Positions 60,360 through 64,000 of a DNA stretch of 64,000 nt are shown here, one piece after another. The translations under genes and the position numbers were made by a program. The DNA is taken from the NCBI GenBank assembly GCA_949987565.1, contig OX465102.1:17372968-17436967 (forward strand). The letters are read 5' to 3'. The DNA is from Luidia sarsii (Eukaryota; Echinodermata; Asteroidea; Paxillosida; Luidiidae). Below the pieces are notes generated by a model. It saw only the letters and a list, made by a program, of their open reading frames with translations. It was not told where the DNA came from and searched no databases. Positions within the stretch are counted from its first letter, which is position 1; the number at the start of each line of letters is the position of its first letter.

Positions 60360-60610
60360 TGAAAAATGTTGCATCAGTGTTATGTGATCCCCGACCTGCT
60401 GTAGCCACTGGTTGTTTCCATCTGAAAGAAAGTGAGGTTGAGATCCCTGAAGATTATACCGCACCTTTGCGCCCCCTCGCCGACAAAGACTAGTTGACTA
60501 CACAGTATTTGGGAAGGCCGCTTTCTATATGATGCATAGCTCAGATGCAGGTAAGAGCACTTTCGTGCAAAACAAGAGGTCCCAGGTAAAGTTTCATTTA
60601 CCTTTTTTTT
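60360..60610 (+). mobile_element. tRNA-derived SINE, degenerate
   Basis: CCGACCTGCTGTAGCCACTG and GTTTCCATCTGAAAGAAAGT resemble the SINE bodies at 31640 and 51912. A decayed tRNA-like end (GCATAGCTCAGATGCAGGTAAGAGCAC) follows near 60532. Confidence 0.6.
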
Positions 60611-60742
60611 TTCATTTTTGGTACAATTTCCCAGTCAGCGTATTTTCTGTATCTCTTTGATTCATACAATGTGTAAAAACAATTGACTCTAAGTATGGTA
60701 TTTTGAGATCTTTGCTTAATGAAAATGTCCCCACGAACAAAT

Positions 60743-60993
60743 GTGACCCGGCACAACGATATGAGGAATATCCCATCAAAACACTTTTTGAGTAAACAAC
60801 GCCTGTAAGTTAAAGTATCTTCACAATTTGATTACAAATCAATTTTCTTTTTTTGTATTTTCGGAAATTTTAAGTATTGGAGGATATTATATTTTTAAAT
60901 TATTTGAAAGCTAATGGTATACTCTTTCACATCATTAGAAACTCTCAAAATCTCAAAAGTGGGGTTATACCTCATTATGCTGTGCCGGGTAAC
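60743..60993 (-). mobile_element. GTGACCCGGCACA TIR element, short form, in copy 4 intron
   Basis: GTGACCCGGCACAACGATAT and the inverted ATTATGCTGTGCCGGGT define the ends. The matching intron of copy 3 lacks it, so it inserted after the duplication. Confidence 0.85.
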
Positions 60994-62174
60994 AAATTAC
61001 AAACTAAATGAAATATCTTCCGACACCTCTGAGGCAGAGTTGTATACGCACCTGAAGGAAAACCCAGGGATAATGTCATCACGGCGAGTTTCAAGCCCAT
61101 CCAAGCAAAGGCAGCGGTCATCAGATCTACGCCCAAGAAATCCTTTGCCAGAAAATCGTACTGACAGGAAATAATGCCGTCATTGAATAACATTAGAATG
61201 GCTGTCGTGAGCAGTAACCAGTACGAGGTCAAGAACGACAAAGCGAAGTAGGAGCTGAGTTGACCAACATGCAAATCAACGCCAAAGTCAACGAAGATAT
61301 CACTCCGCGATCAGTGATAAATCCTTGTAGGAGTTTAGATATCAGGTTGGCCACACCCGCCACTGTCACCATCGAGCTCGCCTCCAGAAGCGTGAATCCG
61401 TTGGATTCCGCCTGCGACACAAAATACACGATCCACATGGAGTAGGAGAAGACGGAACAACAAGATATTGTGGCCCACGCCCAGTAACGCGCATTGACCA
61501 AGAGCGCTACATCGAAGTTCTGGATAGCATAGTTCCCACATGAGGCAAAACAATGGAGAACGTTTGCACGTTCATTCGATTGGGCGTGCTGATCCTGCTC
61601 AACTTTCTCATATTCGGAAGATTTCGCTCTTGGTAGATGAGCTGTGACCAACATATGTAATGACAGAGCACCTGAAAAACTTTGATGGTAATTTGTTTTG
61701 TTTTTTTCTTTACCATTTTCCAAATTGTTCATTTTTTCATTAATATAACCCCTTTAATTCCATCCAGTTTTGTTCACTTATGAACAGGAGGATATATCAA
61801 ATCTCAAGTTTGAATTTGAATGCTCGGAATCCTTTTTATTAGGCATGCTAACCTGTCAATGGTTACAAGATTCACTGTATGCGGTCTTTGCCGCGTAGAA
61901 ATTGTCTCCCACTTTATTGTAATAAGTGGAATTTCTGCGGTAACAACCATGTACCGCGTCTCTTCTGAGAAGGAGTGTGTGGCTCTTAAAAGAGCCGGTG
62001 ACTCAACGACCGATGAATCCACGGTGAATTTACCTGCCGCCACAGCGCACGCAGCCAGCTGTCCAGGAGTGACTACAAACACGGCTGCGATGAGCGACAG
62101 TCCAGTGACAGCCCCACAGGCTATGAAGATGTGACCGCCGTCAAACCTCTTGCTGAGCGGGACGGCAAGAGGAG

Positions 62175-64000
62175 CTATGAGCATCAACGGGAACAAACAC
62201 ATTGACACCTTTCCCCCCGGATTGACACCTTTCCCCCCGGAAACAGGAAAGATACTAATTGTTACGAAATTGTGTTACAGCAAATCATTATGGAATTTGC
62301 ACCCTAACTACATCCAAACGTTAGAAGCTTCCCTTGTACTATAACTAGCAAAATGTAAACTGAATGCGTTGTGGATACTTTTAAACACAAAAACAATGAG
62401 AAATGGCAAAGAAAACTTTGACTGGCCCGAGATTTTAATCCGAAACCCCAAGCTTTGCATACCAGCGCTCTTACCATCTGAGCTATCCAGCCCTTAACCC
62501 TATCTGCACTGGGATGGGGGCTCAGAGGCCACCCTCCATATAAACTATAAACTATTTTTTCGGAACAGTACGGCGTTGAATGCTGCATTTCCGCGAAACA
62601 AATGAAGCGGTTCTCCGGATTTTCTCGAGACTCGGTTGGCGGATTGAACTGAAATTTTCACAGGTGTGCTATTTCATGCATATGTTGGATCAGACAACGT
62701 ATGGATGCTATTCTTTGACCTCGACCAATGTTGTGTAGGGGCTTTAAACAAAAAAGCTCTTCAAAGTGGAAGTTTTGCGGGGACACTATGTAACACTCCT
62801 CTTTCAAGAAGGGGTGTGGCTCTTTACTACACTAGATAGCTCTTGGGAGAGTGTTCCAAATTCGTGGTGCAGGCACCTATCTCCCCACGATCGCCTCGGT
62901 GCGGACACAGGCAGCCGATGGGTGTGGTTGAAGAGAGGTCTATAGAACGGCTGTTCACTTATGTGAATCCAATATCGAGTTAATGCACATTTGTTTGCTT
63001 TCAGAAAAGTGGATTAGAATGTTCGAACTTATACTTACAGAGTTAATAACAATGCCTTAATGCTCGCTTATGTGAATACGGTATTCTTTAAATATGAATT
63101 AGAGCACAGCTTTCCCACGCAACGATTCCATCGTTCAAATAATTATGGTCATATCAGTGTACAGTATTACAAACCATGAACATGATTCCTTGATTCTTTC
63201 ACATACGGTGTGTATTGGAATACCATACTAATACCGTCCAGTTGGAATGTCAGGTTTCTAAAGCAGCACGAAAACTCCTTCAATTTGGTAAGAACGTCTT
63301 TGGTTCGGGAACGGATTCTTTATTTTGTGTGTCAATAATGCGCTCTGACAGCTGCTACCAGTCTAATTGAACTAGTCAGATTTAGTGTCTAGCTACGACC
63401 ATACCATCTGTTCACATATTGATGCCAGGAATAGGGACTGGTGTATATCATTATAAATTTCCATAATGCCCTGCTGTCTGAAAACAAACCGATCATCATA
63501 CATGTATTCCTCTTGAAAGCATAATATTTCCTTTCCGTATAGCTGGCATTCCTTTGACTCGAGACTAAAAATGGACGTAATAATAGACAAAAGGGAAATA
63601 AATAAGACAATTGAGTAATTCGAGCGCCTTTTCGCTACGCAGTTTAAATGCAAGTAGGCCTACATATATTGTAAAAGCTTAAAATCTTCATTATCAATCA
63701 CATATGTACGATAAATCGTCGCATTTATTTTTGACAATAGTGTATTATTTATTGCATAACGGCAATTAAATTTGGTGATATTGAAGATTTTATAACAAAA
63801 TGAAAGAAAAAATATGTACAAATATTAAAAAAAAAAAATGTAATCCCAACTAACACTATTCAGGTAATCTGAGTTATTTTAATAATCGGTAAAAGGTCTA
63901 ATTGGTTATTTTCTCTTAAAGTCATGTTTTAGTTAAGGTCTTTTTCGCCAAAAGCTGCTGCTTTTAGAATGTGCCCCACATCTAACTCCTCCATATTTTC
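62175..64000. other. Upstream flank of transporter copy 4 to window end
   Basis: No exon is found. It contains a short tandem duplication TTGACACCTTTCCCCCCGGA at 62203-62242, an inverted SINE at 62395-62510 (tRNA-like segment GGATAGCTCAGATGGTAAGA on the minus strand), and the flank homologous to 58488-59080. Confidence 0.6.

Larger units (their letters stand above)
60166..62174 (-). pseudogene. Monocarboxylate transporter-like pseudogene (SLC16 family), copy 4
   Basis: Recognisable exons are exon 2 at 62174-62034 (SPLAVPLSKRFDGGHIF), exon 3 remnant at 61671-61052, and the last exon at 60284-60166 (ending RRFEHVKK). Exon 3 is 620 bp against 822 bp in the other copies. It lacks the first 183 bp (61 codons spanning the NYATANG motif), has an 18-bp gap at the following HLVVCGCL block, and has a 1-bp deletion near 61251 that shifts the frame (VNSAPTSLCRS, stop). 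These three losses add up exactly to 202 bp. No exon 1 is present: only about 660 bp separate exon 2 from flanking sequence that lies 4.4 kb upstream of exon 2 in copy 3. It cannot encode a full transporter. Confidence 0.85.

Overview
The window is animal nuclear DNA: genes have GT-AG introns and short exons, and are buried in old and young transposable elements. The gene content (ANKRD10-like ankyrin protein, SLC16 transporters, a discoidin-domain secreted protein, a class A GPCR, a eukaryotic protein kinase, eglin-type protease inhibitors), TTAGGG-like repeats, and very frequent short AGGCCTA words suggest a marine deuterostome. I favour an echinoderm, possibly a sea star; this is an inference from style and gene set, not a proof.

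Layout, left to right. (1) 330-2666, minus: first two coding exons of an ANKRD10 orthologue that continues off the left edge; its intron is a patchwork of foldback and direct repeats. (2) 4184-4602: a non-autonomous DNA transposon with an 8-bp target duplication. (3) 5605-8515, plus: five-exon gene for a 522-residue protein with a C-terminal non-RD protein kinase domain. (4) 8516-14300: no gene recognised, several mobile elements. (5) 14641-15903, minus: intronless class A GPCR whose 3' end runs into a 15-bp minisatellite. (6) 16.2-19.0 kb: LINE end and a compound tetranucleotide array. (7) 19116-29830, plus: cluster of potato inhibitor I (eglin-like) protease inhibitors. A secreted gene has a 2-kb tandem duplication that gives it two alternative last exons with different predicted P1 residues (Glu or Ala); a second, leaderless gene follows (P1 Met). 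(8) 30-35 kb: repeats. (9) 35457-38687, plus: secreted protein with one F5/8 type C (discoidin) domain. (10) 40107-62174, minus: four SLC16-type monocarboxylate-transporter paralogues. Copies 1 and 2 form a 4.5-kb tandem duplication; copy 3 is intact; copy 4 is a pseudogene (lost exon 1, truncated and frameshifted exon 3).

Mobile DNA explains much of the rest: a GTGACCCGGCACA terminal-inverted-repeat family (8 copies), a tRNA-derived SINE, LINE fragments, hAT-like elements, and a short retroelement-like repeat (more than 10 copies). One copy of the last has a clear 14-bp target duplication and an empty paralogous site nearby, and its core folds like a degenerate hammerhead ribozyme. The repeats have also shaped the genes: the inhibitor duplication breakpoint lies inside one of the terminal-inverted-repeat elements, and the transporter copies carry LINE and SINE insertions as markers of their duplication history.
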